Origin: Cyanobacteria bacterium UBA6446
GTDB taxonomy: Bacteria; Cyanobacteriota; Vampirovibrionia; Gastranaerophilales; Gastranaerophilaceae
Length of the DNA: 63,952 bases
Direction: 5' to 3'
Assembly: GCA_002438405.1 (NCBI GenBank)
Contig: DJOE01000011.1
Span: forward strand, 1-63,952
The notes below the pieces were generated by a model. That model saw nothing but the letters and a program-made list of their open reading frames with translations. It was not told the DNA's origin and ran no database searches. Shown one piece after another: positions 1 through 9,376 of the stretch. The stretch's first letter is position 1. Each line of letters opens with the position of its first letter. Position numbers and translations under genes: made by a program.

Positions 1-27
1 TTAACTCGTGTGTGACTTTTGCATTCC

Positions 28-54
28 GTGTTCAAAATTACAACGTCACTCTGT
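28..54. repeat. Intergenic repeat copy 1 (27 nt)
   Basis: This 27-nt stretch reads GTGTTCAAAATTAC followed by AACGTCACTCTGT. It recurs in the same orientation at 62712-62738 with two differences (25 of 27 identical by eye). Both copies are in non-coding DNA and are followed some 35-60 nt later by a 'CTCGTAAT' stretch. It resembles degenerate copies of a dispersed intergenic repeat. Nothing else is seen in the gene-free first 172 nt. Confidence 0.5.
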
Positions 55-172
55 TTTAATCCACTCATTACTTGATAGTTATCTTTTCTCGTAATTGTAT
101 GTGTTAAGAAATGACAGAATAAAAGTATTTTTATTATACCTAATTTTTCAATGCTTTGCAAGATTTATTTTA

Positions 173-3100
173 TTAACTCTCGGCAAGAACTCTATCTAAG
201 CATGCCTTAGCAGAATATTGCCACTCTCGGAACGTTATCCTTTTAACTTTAAAACCACAACGCTCCAAAATTGATTGTTTTTTCATCTTTGAAATATGTG
301 ATTTTTTATTATCTTCTACGCCATCAACTTCAACGATAAATTTGTCATCAACAAGCAAATCTGCACTCAAACCTGCAATTTCAGCACCGGCAACAACTTT
401 GTGATCAAGATTTCTTATAGCAGTAGCAATCTCTTTCTCCAAATTGTTTTTATAAATATTTTCGTCTATTTCATTATTTGCCAAAGCTTGTTGTCTATCT
501 TGGTACTGTTTAATATAAGAAACATAATTTCTGAAATGTCCTTCCGGCATTGTTTCAATATCATGAGAAACAAAATTTATGCATCTGTTCTTCGCTCTTG
601 TTATTGCAACATTGAACAAATTAGGCTTTTGCAAGAATGTTATACTTTGTGGATAAGAATTATTTGCAAATGCCCAAGACATCAAAATAATATCTCTTTC
701 ATCTCCTTGGAATGTATGTGCTGTACCTATTTCAATTTGGTGTTTTTTAATCATATAATCAGACAAAACTTTTGGTACAGAAATCTTCAACTGTTCAACT
801 TGCGCTCTAAATGGAGAAATAATACCAATGGTAACAGGTTTTTCCGGATTTTTTCTCTCATCATCAATAATTATTTCATGCAAAGTTTTAACCAAAGCTT
901 CAATTTCTGGGAGATTTCTGGTTGCGTCCATATCAACTTTTCCGTCTGGAACTTGAATCAATTCCAAAACCTTATCTTCCGGAGAATCTTTTTTCATAAC
1001 ACGAATTCTATCGCCATAAAATTCATGATTTGAAAAATTGATAATCGGCGGAAGACTCCTAAAATGTTCATCAAGCATTACAGAGTTCATTGAATAATAA
1101 TCTGCCAAATCAAACATTGAATTAGTTCTAAATCTCCACATCAATTGGTATTTATCCGGAATTCCGTATTGACTCAAGAATGATTGTTCTTTTGCTTTTT
1201 CGAGGAATGAAAGGTGTGGCAACTGCTTATCATCACCAACAACAATTGTCTTCTTTGCTCTGTACATAATAGGGAAACAACTTGCAATATCACATTGAGA
1301 AGCTTCATCAATAACTGCAACATCAAACATTCCAGGTTTCAATGGTAATGAATCTGATACTGCATAAGTTGTCACGCACCAACAAGGAAAAGCTTCAAGT
1401 AACGGTTTGAAATCTTCTTCTTCCAAAATTCTACTTTGAAGATTTTTTCTGCGCTCAACTAAAGACATGGCATGAACTTTAATTCTACGTCTTTTCTTTT
1501 CATCTCGCAAAAGCACTTTTATAGCTTCTCTTCTCGTACTTTTCAAAATATTAGTTGCAAGAGTTTTTTGCTTGCGTTTCATTTGACGGATTTGCTCCAT
1601 CATAACGTGAAGATTACCTGTTTTTTGAATATCAGATTCAATTTTTCTCAACTTCCATTTCAAAGTTATAAAATCAAGTTCAACTTTCAAACGGTCAAGA
1701 TTTTCCGGTTCAACTTCAAAATCTTTAATATCCAAAATTTTCTTCAACTGTCTTAAACTAGACATATTAGCAAATGATGCAAAAATCCCTGATTTTTCCA
1801 TATTATTAGACAATGCTTTAATAACATCATTAATATTATCTATTTCAGATTTTTTCAATGAACGTTTGATATAAACAAGTTCACCAACATTCACTGCTTG
1901 TTGTTGAATTTCTGCTCTCAAATCATGCCAAGCACGTTCAAGTTTCAAAATCTTTTCACATTTTGCTTCTGTTTCTCTTAGGCAATCCAAGTGTTGTTTC
2001 ATATCTTTGACATCTGCAAAAATATAATCTTCAACATCTTCATCTAAATCAATCTTACCAGCAAGCAAATCTTGCAACTGCAAGCTCAATTGTTTTTGGT
2101 AGTTCATTCTCCCAGCTCTAAGAGCAAGATATGGAGCTCCTAATTCGTTTAATCTATCTGCAACAACATCAACAGCTTTATCCATACGAGAAGCAACCAA
2201 AACCGTTTTACCATTAGCAATCAAGTGTGCTACAAGGTTTACAATTGTTTGAGATTTACCTGTCCCCGGAGGTCCTTGAACAGCAATAAATTTGTTAGTT
2301 TCAAGATTTTTTATAACTTTTTCTTGTGAATCACTCAACGCAAGTGGCGTAATCGGATAAAATTCTCCAGAATCTTTTGGAAGAAGATTTTTTTCACCAC
2401 TTTGGGTATATTCATCATTAATTACACTCAAAGTTGTTTCACGATAAACACCACTAGGTTTTTCTGCAATTTGCATAAGTTCATGTAAAACACCAGCTGT
2501 CACTGACGGACGTTTGGTCAAAATAATTGCACTTTGGTAAGTTACACAAAGCTTTTTGATATCACCAACCGGTTTAGCCTTTTGTTCGTGAACTTCATCT
2601 TCAATAATCTCATCAAAATTTTCACCGGTAATTTTTGTATCAGACAAGTCCTTTGCAAAATGTTCGTCCTTTTCAATGTTATCTTCATCAACATTTTCTG
2701 TTGAATCTTCCGAAATTTCGATATCAGGAATTAAAGATTTTAAAGTAGTTAAGAAAATATCCATTTTTTCTTTTGTAATAGGCAAATCAGGAACTACATC
2801 TAAAATTCCCTCTAAGAACAAATCTACTTCGTCGTCATCATCACCTTTCTTCAAAAGAGCAGCTAAAGCTCCGGTATTAAGAGATAGAACATCATCTTGT
2901 CTTATACAATTTATATTAACACCGTTTCGTTCAAGTTTACAAGGAACATACAAAAGCGGAGTCAAGAATTCATTACGTTTGCGAGATTTTCCATTACGAC
3001 CGACAAGGAACATATATCCATAAATTAAGTATTTATCCTTTGTACTCAAATCACTTTGAATCATCAATTCAGTCAAGTTAGGATTTGAACCGTCCAATTT

Positions 3101-3298
3101 AAGGTATTCAAGTCCTTGTGTTAAAAGAGTTTCATTATCTTTTAGGAAAATCCATTTATTATCTTTATCACCTTTTAGATTCCGGAAAGTTGAACTTTTA
3201 ACTTCTTCTCTCACACAATCATGAAGATATTGACTTGTCTTTTTGATAAAACTGTTATTAAATGCCGAATTAAGTGCTTTTGTCGCTTCTTGTAACAT
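173..3298 (-). CDS. UPF1/Dna2-like superfamily 1 helicase with C-terminal nuclease-like domain
   Basis: The 1041-residue protein has a Walker A motif (GPPGTGKS, residues 342-349), a Walker B region with DEASQCD near residue 660, GDDKQLP, a GTAHTFQGDERD motif V near 860 and NVAITRAKNR motif VI near 900. Together these define a UPF1-like SF1B helicase. Residues 1-310 are a family-variable N-terminal region with an acidic insert around 150-240. The last 75 residues (ADLLVDDKFIVEVDG, then a Lys-rich helix and 'FREW') resemble small PD-(D/E)XK/RAP-like domains. A Shine-Dalgarno AAGGG lies 7 nt before the ATG. It stands alone, divergent from the cca-type gene. The DNA or RNA substrate cannot be told from sequence. 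Confidence 0.85.
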   Translation of the reverse strand: MLQEATKALNSAFNNSFIKKTSQYLHDCVREEVKSSTFRNLKGDKDNKWIFLKDNETLLTQGLEYLKLDGSNPNLTELMIQSDLSTKDKYLIYGYMFLVGRNGKSRKRNEFLTPLLYVPCKLERNGVNINCIRQDDVLSLNTGALAALLKKGDDDDEVDLFLEGILDVVPDLPITKEKMDIFLTTLKSLIPDIEISEDSTENVDEDNIEKDEHFAKDLSDTKITGENFDEIIEDEVHEQKAKPVGDIKKLCVTYQSAIILTKRPSVTAGVLHELMQIAEKPSGVYRETTLSVINDEYTQSGEKNLLPKDSGEFYPITPLALSDSQEKVIKNLETNKFIAVQGPPGTGKSQTIVNLVAHLIANGKTVLVASRMDKAVDVVADRLNELGAPYLALRAGRMNYQKQLSLQLQDLLAGKIDLDEDVEDYIFADVKDMKQHLDCLRETEAKCEKILKLERAWHDLRAEIQQQAVNVGELVYIKRSLKKSEIDNINDVIKALSNNMEKSGIFASFANMSSLRQLKKILDIKDFEVEPENLDRLKVELDFITLKWKLRKIESDIQKTGNLHVMMEQIRQMKRKQKTLATNILKSTRREAIKVLLRDEKKRRRIKVHAMSLVERRKNLQSRILEEEDFKPLLEAFPCWCVTTYAVSDSLPLKPGMFDVAVIDEASQCDIASCFPIMYRAKKTIVVGDDKQLPHLSFLEKAKEQSFLSQYGIPDKYQLMWRFRTNSMFDLADYYSMNSVMLDEHFRSLPPIINFSNHEFYGDRIRVMKKDSPEDKVLELIQVPDGKVDMDATRNLPEIEALVKTLHEIIIDDERKNPEKPVTIGIISPFRAQVEQLKISVPKVLSDYMIKKHQIEIGTAHTFQGDERDIILMSWAFANNSYPQSITFLQKPNLFNVAITRAKNRCINFVSHDIETMPEGHFRNYVSYIKQYQDRQQALANNEIDENIYKNNLEKEIATAIRNLDHKVVAGAEIAGLSADLLVDDKFIVEVDGVEDNKKSHISKMKKQSILERCGFKVKRITFREWQYSAKACLDRVLAES

Positions 3299-3362
3299 TG
3301 CGTCCCTTCTTAAAAAACTTATATTACTTTTATTTTACTCTATTTTAAGCTAAAATAGAAAA

Positions 3363-4472
3363 ATGAGCATCATCAATTTACAGGATAAAAATCTATATTT
3401 TATTGGCGGAGTTGTTAGGGACGAAATCCTTGGCAAAGAAAGTTTTGATGTTGATGTTACTTATGTTGGGAATGCAATAGAATTTGCAAAAACAATTCCT
3501 AATGCTGAAATTTTGCAAATAAATGAACCATTTGGAACGGTAAGAATTAAACTCAATGGACAAGAAATTGATATCGCATCTACTCGTGGCGAATCATACC
3601 CACAAAAAGGACATCTCCCCATAGTTAAAGATATCGGGTGTTCATTGAAAGAAGATGTTCTAAGACGAGATTTCACAATAAATGCAATGGCAAAGTCAAC
3701 TCTCACGGGTAAAATCATTGACTATACAAATGGTTTAAATGATATAAAAACCAAAACCTTAAGAATTCTTCACGACAAAAGTTTTATTGATGATCCAACA
3801 AGAATTGTACGAGGCTTAAAATTTTCTGTTCGTTTTGGATTTAAACTTGATGAACATACCCAAAAACTTCAAAATGAATATTTAAATAATATAAATTATG
3901 ACATGTCTTATAAAAGACTAAAAAAAGAACTTGAAGAAACATTCAACCTTAATTCTGTTGAAGCTTTTGAACAATTTATTGAACAGAAAATTTATAAATT
4001 AATTTCACCTAAAAACAATAATTTAAAATTTGATATAGAACAAATTTCAACAATTAAAAAGCTTATAAATAAATACAATCCGCAAAATACTTGGATAATT
4101 TATGTCGGGTTAATTCCTGATATTTCAACTTTACCACTAACAAAATTTGAGAAAAAAATCGTTGAAGATTACAAAAACTTGAAAGAAAAAACTTTCAAAA
4201 CAGATTATGAAATATACAAAAATTTTGAAAATTTACCAATAGAATCAATTATTATGTTCTCAATAAATGATTCTGAATCTGTATTAAAATATTTGAAAAT
4301 TTTAAAAGACATCAAAATTTCAATCACCGGAAAAGATTTGCAAAATCTCGGGATATCCCCATCACCTAAATATCAACAATGTTTTGATTTTATTCTACAA
4401 GAAAAATTAAAAAATCCTACCCTAACAAAAGAGCAGGAAATTAAACTTGCCAAAACTTTTTTTGAAAATTAA
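3363..4472 (+). CDS. cca: tRNA nucleotidyltransferase / poly(A) polymerase family protein
   Basis: This is a class II nucleotidyltransferase that adds CCA (or A) to RNA 3' ends. The N-terminal palm has GGVVRD (15-20), the metal-binding DVD (29-31) and RRDFTINAMA (101-110). The RNA-binding signature DDPTRIVRGLKF follows near 142. At 369 residues it is on the short side for the family. The tRNA-Met gene in this window encodes no CCA, which fits a need for CCA addition, but CCA-adding and poly(A) activity cannot be separated by eye. No Shine-Dalgarno is visible. A TAAAAT hexamer ends 6 nt before the ATG, so the mRNA may be leaderless. Its stop overlaps the convergent lipoprotein gene's stop within one TTAA. 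Confidence 0.85.
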   Translation: MSIINLQDKNLYFIGGVVRDEILGKESFDVDVTYVGNAIEFAKTIPNAEILQINEPFGTVRIKLNGQEIDIASTRGESYPQKGHLPIVKDIGCSLKEDVLRRDFTINAMAKSTLTGKIIDYTNGLNDIKTKTLRILHDKSFIDDPTRIVRGLKFSVRFGFKLDEHTQKLQNEYLNNINYDMSYKRLKKELEETFNLNSVEAFEQFIEQKIYKLISPKNNNLKFDIEQISTIKKLINKYNPQNTWIIYVGLIPDISTLPLTKFEKKIVEDYKNLKEKTFKTDYEIYKNFENLPIESIIMFSINDSESVLKYLKILKDIKISITGKDLQNLGISPSPKYQQCFDFILQEKLKNPTLTKEQEIKLAKTFFEN

Positions 4473-5254
4473 TTTATTCCAAAAGTTTTCTGAATTTTCT
4501 TTAGATTACCGTTTCGGGTTTCAATATCAATTATATTATTAACAGCTTTTATAAGATTTTTTGATTCTGCACCTTTTCTAAAAGCAACACCATAAGGTTC
4601 TTTAGAATAACGTTTTGGAAGCAAAACAACACTACTATCTTTCAATGCCAAACCTAACAAAATTGTATCATCAGACACAATGGCATCTGCTCGACCTTTT
4701 TTTAGTGCATTATAAGCATCTGTATAAGTTTTATAACCTAAAATTCCAACATTAGGAACAGCAGCTCTCAAACTTCTTTCACTTGTTGAACCAAATACAA
4801 TAATAGCCCTCTTGCCATTCAAATCTCTTAAAGTTTTGATATTACTTCCTCGGCGAACTAAAATAGCCTGTCCCGCAATATAATATGGGTCAGAAAAATC
4901 TAGAATTTCTTGCCGCTTTGGAGTTATTGACATAGTTGCAATAATCATGTCAACTTCCCCAGAATATAATTTCATCATTCTGTCTGATGCTGTAACAGGT
5001 ATGAATTTAACTTTCTTTTCACTACCTAAAAGTCCTTTTGCAATGAGTCTAGCTAAAGATGCATCATAACCAGCAAAATGTCCCTTTTTATCAATATAAC
5101 CAAAAGGATAAGTATCAGTCTTAACCCCAACTAAAACAGTATCTCTTGATGTAATTGTATTCAAATCATTTGCAATTGGTTCATTGTTTTTATTGCCACA
5201 ACCACAGCAAACCAACATTACAAGCATTAATAGTGCTAATATTTTTTTGTACAT
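4469..5254 (-). CDS. Extracellular solute-binding lipoprotein, amino-acid ABC transporter type (SBP family 3)
   Basis: The mature protein has the family 3 binding-protein pattern (VGVKTDTYPFGYIDKKGHFAGYD, 'SGEVDMIIATMSITPKR', 'FGSTSE'). The N-terminus has a basic start, a hydrophobic stretch and a Cys-rich lipobox region (LVCCGCGNKN), so it should be lipid-anchored at the cytoplasmic membrane and capture amino acids. The start at 5254 is preferred over an in-frame ATG at 5278 because AGAGGG lies 7 nt upstream and the signal peptide then starts correctly. No permease or ATPase gene is adjacent, so it is an orphan binding protein here. Confidence 0.85.
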   Translation of the reverse strand: MYKKILALLMLVMLVCCGCGNKNNEPIANDLNTITSRDTVLVGVKTDTYPFGYIDKKGHFAGYDASLARLIAKGLLGSEKKVKFIPVTASDRMMKLYSGEVDMIIATMSITPKRQEILDFSDPYYIAGQAILVRRGSNIKTLRDLNGKRAIIVFGSTSERSLRAAVPNVGILGYKTYTDAYNALKKGRADAIVSDDTILLGLALKDSSVVLLPKRYSKEPYGVAFRKGAESKNLIKAVNNIIDIETRNGNLKKIQKTFGIN

Positions 5255-5352
5255 AACTTTCCCTCTTATTAGCTTCATAATACATTATGAAATAAATAAG
5301 TCAAAAAAGTTAAGGATATTTATTTTTTCGATTTTAGGAATATCATAACAAT

Positions 5353-5850
5353 ATGAAAACAATAGTATTAATTGGAATGATGGGTTCTGGAAAAACCACA
5401 ATAGGCAAACTTTTAGGAGAAAAATTGAATCTTAAAAGTATTGATATTGATATTCTTATTGAACAAAATGAAAAGAGAACGATTTCTGATATTTTTCAAA
5501 ACAACGGCGAAAAATATTTTCGAAACCTTGAAAAAGAAACAATTCAATCTATTTTTGAAGATAAAAATTTAGTTATTTCACTTGGTGGCGGAGCTTTTGA
5601 AGACGAAATAACACAAGAACTTTTACTAAAAAATTCTACAATAATTTACCTCAAAACTTCACCTCAAATAATTTTGGAAAGAATAAAAAACAATACAAAT
5701 CGTCCATTATTAAAAAATCAAATGACCGTTGAAAAAATCCAATCAATAATTTCCAAACGACAAAAAAATTACAAACTTGCAAATATTACAATTTTGACCA
5801 ACAACAAAAATCCGGATAAAATTGTTGAAGAAATTTTGGGAGCAATCTAA
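5353..5850 (+). CDS. aroK: Shikimate kinase
   Basis: It phosphorylates shikimate at the 3-hydroxyl in the pathway to chorismate. The 165-residue protein shows the P-loop GMMGSGKTT (8-16), the DID shikimate/Mg site (about 32-34), the FRNLEKET helix and the GGGAF loop near 79. Length is normal. It overlaps aroB by one base (TAATG), so the two are translationally coupled. A TATCAT hexamer ends exactly 6 nt before the ATG and no close Shine-Dalgarno is seen, suggesting a leaderless start. Confidence 0.95.
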   Translation: MKTIVLIGMMGSGKTTIGKLLGEKLNLKSIDIDILIEQNEKRTISDIFQNNGEKYFRNLEKETIQSIFEDKNLVISLGGGAFEDEITQELLLKNSTIIYLKTSPQIILERIKNNTNRPLLKNQMTVEKIQSIISKRQKNYKLANITILTNNKNPDKIVEEILGAI

Positions 5851-6923
5851 TGTTAGAACTAAACGTAAACATTAAAAACAACGAAACCTCTTACCCGATA
5901 ATCATAAAAAACGATGATATTTCAAATATAAAAAGCACAATTGAAAATAAAATTGGAACAAATAATTATGTTGTAATTTTTAGTGAAAAAGTTTACAAAT
6001 TTTATTCAAAAGAATTGAATTTTCCTAAAAATCGAATTTTCATACTCAGAGACGGAGAAAAAGAAAAGAATTTCAAAAACTACACCAAAATTCTAAACTT
6101 CGCACTCTCTAAAAAATTAACTCGCCAAGATTACATAATTGCAATAGGTGGGGGTGTCGTTGGAGATATAGCAGGATTTGCAGCATCAACTTATATGAGA
6201 GGAATAAAATTTATACAAATTCCAACAACTTTACTTGCCTGCGTTGATAGTTCAGTAGGTGGTAAAACAGCAATAGATACAAAGTATGGGAAAAATTTAG
6301 TTGGAGCATTTTATCAACCCAATTATGTTTTAATCAATGCAAACTTTTTGAAAACACTTGATGAAAGGCAATTCAAAAGCGGACTTGGAGAAGTTGTTAA
6401 ATATGGATTTATTGAAAAAAGTTGTAATCCGGAAGCCCCAGCAATGTTATTAAACTATTTAACTGAACATTCTGAGAAAATTTTATATCGTGACATTATG
6501 ACAATGAAAGAACTGATAAAAATATGTATTAGTTTAAAAATTTCCGTAGTCGAAAAAGATGAAAAAGAGAGTAACTTGAGAAAAATTTTAAATTTTGGAC
6601 ACACTTATGGACACGCAGTAGAAAATATCACAAAATACAAAAAATTTACCCACGGAGAATGTGTAGTTGCGGGAATTCATTTTGCACTAAATCTTGCATT
6701 CAAATTAAATCTCATAAACAAAGAATACAAATTCCTATGCGATGATGTTCTTAAAAAATTCAAATTTAAACAAATAGCACAATTTGACAAAAATAAAATA
6801 ATAAATATTATGACAACAGACAAAAAAGCAACCCAAAACAAAATTATATTTGAACTTCCGACAGAATATGCACAAGTTAAAGAGTATTCTTTTTCTCCAA
6901 ACGAATTAAAAAATTTATTTTAA
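5850..6923 (+). CDS. aroB: 3-dehydroquinate synthase
   Basis: It converts DAHP to 3-dehydroquinate, the second step of the shikimate pathway, using NAD and a divalent metal. The 357-residue protein has the NAD-binding GGGVVGDIAGF, the DSSVGGKT substrate loop and the metal-ligand segments GLGEVVKYGF, FGHTYGHAVE and HGECV. It is the second gene of an aroK-aroB pair with overlapping stop and start codons. The first enzyme of the pathway (aroF) is encoded about 30 kb away. Confidence 0.95.
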   Translation: MLELNVNIKNNETSYPIIIKNDDISNIKSTIENKIGTNNYVVIFSEKVYKFYSKELNFPKNRIFILRDGEKEKNFKNYTKILNFALSKKLTRQDYIIAIGGGVVGDIAGFAASTYMRGIKFIQIPTTLLACVDSSVGGKTAIDTKYGKNLVGAFYQPNYVLINANFLKTLDERQFKSGLGEVVKYGFIEKSCNPEAPAMLLNYLTEHSEKILYRDIMTMKELIKICISLKISVVEKDEKESNLRKILNFGHTYGHAVENITKYKKFTHGECVVAGIHFALNLAFKLNLINKEYKFLCDDVLKKFKFKQIAQFDKNKIINIMTTDKKATQNKIIFELPTEYAQVKEYSFSPNELKNLF

Positions 6924-6933
6924 TATTAATAAC

Positions 6934-6995
6934 TTGCAAGTCTTTAAATACCGTGTTAGTATAGATTTATGATATAGTACCCAAAAGATACTAAC
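6934..6995 (+). promoter_or_regulatory. Promoter and inverted-repeat operator of the HxlR gene
   Basis: TTGCAA (6934-6939), a 17-nt spacer and TAGTAT (6957-6962) form a plausible sigma70 promoter. A perfect inverted repeat GTTAGTAT (6955-6962) / ATACTAAC (6988-6995) with 25 nt between arms overlays the -10 and the start site, as expected for an autorepressor operator. GAGGT at 6996-7000 is the Shine-Dalgarno of the gene. Confidence 0.55.
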
Positions 6996-7004
6996 GAGGT
7001 ATTT

Positions 7005-7349
7005 ATGAATTCTAAAGACCTACCAAAAGACGCAATCGAAACTACACTCTACATGACAGGGTGTAAATGGAAGATTTTAATAATCAGGGAGCTACTTAGC
7101 GGAACAAAAAGATTTGGAGAGCTAAAAAAATCCGTTACAGGAATTACTCAAAAAGTTCTAAGTGCAAAATTAAAAGAAATGGAAGAATATGGACTCCTTG
7201 AGCGAACTGTCTATCCTCAAATTCCACCCAAAGTTGAATATACTCTAACCGATGTTGGTTATAGTTTACGACCGGTTTTAGAAGCCTTAAAAATTTGGGG
7301 CAGGGACTTTAAACGATACACAAAACTTTTAGAAAAAATGAAGAGCTAG
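7005..7349 (+). CDS. HxlR-family (DUF24) winged-helix transcriptional regulator
   Basis: The 114-residue protein has the complete HxlR pattern: 'CKWKILIIRELLSGTKRFGELKKSV', 'GITQKVLSAKLKEMEEYGLLER' and 'KVEYTLTDVGYSL'. These regulators are dimeric and often sense redox or electrophile stress. The usual family GGKWK reads TGCKWK here, putting a Cys at residue 20, while the more N-terminal Cys typical of redox-sensing members is absent. No adjacent target gene is obvious. An inverted repeat over the promoter suggests autoregulation. The stop codon lies inside the 5' arm of the terminator stem. Confidence 0.9.
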   Translation: MNSKDLPKDAIETTLYMTGCKWKILIIRELLSGTKRFGELKKSVTGITQKVLSAKLKEMEEYGLLERTVYPQIPPKVEYTLTDVGYSLRPVLEALKIWGRDFKRYTKLLEKMKS

Positions 7350-7372
7350 TGCAAAAACTAGCTCTTTATTTT
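7341..7372 (+). terminator. Intrinsic terminator of the HxlR gene
   Basis: A 10-bp stem (AAGAGCTAGT 7341-7350 with ACTAGCTCTT 7357-7366), a 6-nt loop and a T-rich tail. The gene's TAG stop codon (7347-7349) is part of the stem. Confidence 0.8.
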
Positions 7373-7396
7373 AGTTTAAATTTCCTACAAAAAGGA

Positions 7397-7600
7397 TTAA
7401 TCACTTTCTGCAACTACTGTCGGAATCAATTCACCATAGCTATTAACACAGCCATTTGTTTCTTCAACGATGTATCTAAGGTCAGATTTACCTTCGATTG
7501 CTTTTTCAGCACAATCCATTGCATCGTCATAGTCTTTAAATTCTCCGATTAAATTCTTTGATAATTCTGATTTGTCTTTTGCAGTGTAAACTTGGAACAT
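7397..7600 (-). CDS. Small acidic protein of unknown function (67 aa)
   Basis: The protein starts MFQVYTAKDKSELSK and contains acidic helices (DYDDAMDCAEKAIEGKSDL) followed by 'YIVEETNGCVNSYGELIP'. No family is recognised. The ATG at 7600 is chosen because AGGAG lies 7 nt upstream; the longer frame to 7639 has none. It sits 45 bp downstream of the SulP gene on the same strand and may be co-transcribed with it. Confidence 0.6.
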   Translation of the reverse strand: MFQVYTAKDKSELSKNLIGEFKDYDDAMDCAEKAIEGKSDLRYIVEETNGCVNSYGELIPTVVAESD

Positions 7601-7645
7601 AACATATCTCCTTTTATCTTCAAAAATATTGTAGCACAAAATATT

Positions 7646-9247
7646 TTAGTCAATATATTCTGCGACAGCTTTATTAATAGCATCTTTTTCGTCAGAGTAA
7701 ATAGCCTCTTGTCCAATTTGCGAAACAATTTCAAGAGATTTAATTTGTTCATAAACTTTTTGATTTGGAATAACCAATATCAACTGAATTTTTTGAGATT
7801 TCAAGCGAACAATAATATCTTCCAATGCAAAAATTGCAGACATATCAAGTTCTGTGTTAGAGCTATAATTAAGAATTATGCACTCTGTTTCAAGCATTTC
7901 ATCAAAATGAGAAACAATTTGAGTTGTTGAACCAAAGAAAAATTGTCCATCAATATGCAAAATTCTTATCCTGTAATGAGAATCTTGTTCAATCTTAGTT
8001 TCAAAAGGGGTATAATCAAGATGATTGTAATGAGTAACTTTTATATTTGTATCATCAGCAATTCTTTTGGCATAAAGTAGCGCAGCTAAAATTACCCCAA
8101 CACCTAATGCAAAAATCAAATTATAAAATACTGTCAAAACTAAAACGGCAATCAATACATATAAATCATCTTTAGGTGCAAATTTCAAAACTTTTAAAAC
8201 TTTCAAATCCAAAATATCATAGCCAATTTTGATTAAAATTCCTGCCAAAACACAAATTGGAATTTGAGCAATAAATGGAGTCAATTTCCACAAAACTAAA
8301 ATCAACAAAACAGATGCTAAAATTGCAGAACATTTTGTCTTTGCTCCAGATTTTACCGCTGCAACACTTCGCATAGTAGCCGCAGAACCAACCATTGACC
8401 CCGTCATTGCACAAAATAAATTACCAAAACCTTGCGCTAAAACAAGTCTTTTTGAATTATGTTTAACTTTAGTCAACGAATCCATAATTATACCGGTTAA
8501 TAAACTTTCACTTGTAGCAATAAAAGCCAAAGTCAATGCGATAGGAATATCTTTTGATATGGTTTCAATAGTTAAACTTGGCATCAAAAAATGAGGAAGA
8601 GTAAAACTGATTGAAGAAATTTTATCAACTTGCCACCCAGCAAAATACGCAACTCCAGTCATTAAAACAAGAGCCAACAATTGAGATGGAATAAATTTTG
8701 TAATAGTTTTAGGAACAAAAAATAATAATAAAAGAGTTGCTAAACCTAAAATTAAAGCATGAATATTTATATTCACAAAAACATTTGGATAAGCCATTAA
8801 TGCTTTTATTGTTGAAGATTGCGCCTCACTTCCTAATAGAGGCGCTAATTGTAAAATTATAATAATCAATCCAATACCGGTTAAAAAACCTGAAATAACG
8901 GGATAAGGAACATATTTTATCATTCTCGGAATTGAAGTCAAAGAAATAATCATTTGAAAAACTGCTGCCATAATAAGAACAGTTATAACAGATGAAATAT
9001 TTCCACTACATGCCGCAACAACTGTCGCAATTATAATTGCCGTAGGACCTGTCGGGCCTGATACAAAAGGCAAATTACACCCCAAACACCCCGCAATTAA
9101 AGATAAAATTATTGCACCCCAAATACCTGCAGAAGCCCCCATGCCAGATGCGACACCAAAAGCCAAAGCTTGGGGAAAGGCAATAATAGCCGCAATTATT
9201 CCGCCGAATAAATCACCCTTGAATGTTAAAATTTTATCTTTAAACAA
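7646..9247 (-). CDS. SulP-family anion permease with STAS domain
   Basis: A 533-residue membrane transporter with 10-12 hydrophobic segments. It carries the SulP signatures near the N-terminus (AAIIAFPQALAFGVASGMG, 'FVSGPTGPTA') and 'GNLFCAMTGSMVGSAATMRS' in the middle. The C-terminal 115 residues ('RIRILHIDGQFFFGSTTQIV', 'YSSNTELDMSAIFALEDI') are a STAS domain. Likely substrate is sulfate or bicarbonate; sequence does not decide. It begins with TTG, supported by AAGGAA 6-7 nt upstream. The carbonic anhydrase in this window (57432) would suit a bicarbonate role, but it is 48 kb away. Confidence 0.9.
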   Translation of the reverse strand: MFKDKILTFKGDLFGGIIAAIIAFPQALAFGVASGMGASAGIWGAIILSLIAGCLGCNLPFVSGPTGPTAIIIATVVAACSGNISSVITVLIMAAVFQMIISLTSIPRMIKYVPYPVISGFLTGIGLIIIILQLAPLLGSEAQSSTIKALMAYPNVFVNINIHALILGLATLLLLFFVPKTITKFIPSQLLALVLMTGVAYFAGWQVDKISSISFTLPHFLMPSLTIETISKDIPIALTLAFIATSESLLTGIIMDSLTKVKHNSKRLVLAQGFGNLFCAMTGSMVGSAATMRSVAAVKSGAKTKCSAILASVLLILVLWKLTPFIAQIPICVLAGILIKIGYDILDLKVLKVLKFAPKDDLYVLIAVLVLTVFYNLIFALGVGVILAALLYAKRIADDTNIKVTHYNHLDYTPFETKIEQDSHYRIRILHIDGQFFFGSTTQIVSHFDEMLETECIILNYSSNTELDMSAIFALEDIIVRLKSQKIQLILVIPNQKVYEQIKSLEIVSQIGQEAIYSDEKDAINKAVAEYID

Positions 9248-9376
9248 TTTCTATTCCTTTCATAAATATTTTTAAGAATTTTATCATACTTAAATAATTT
9301 TTCAAAATATCAACTGTTTGGAGTATGTGAAAAAATTGAATACTCTCTATACTAAATTGTGGAGAGAGGGGAATTT

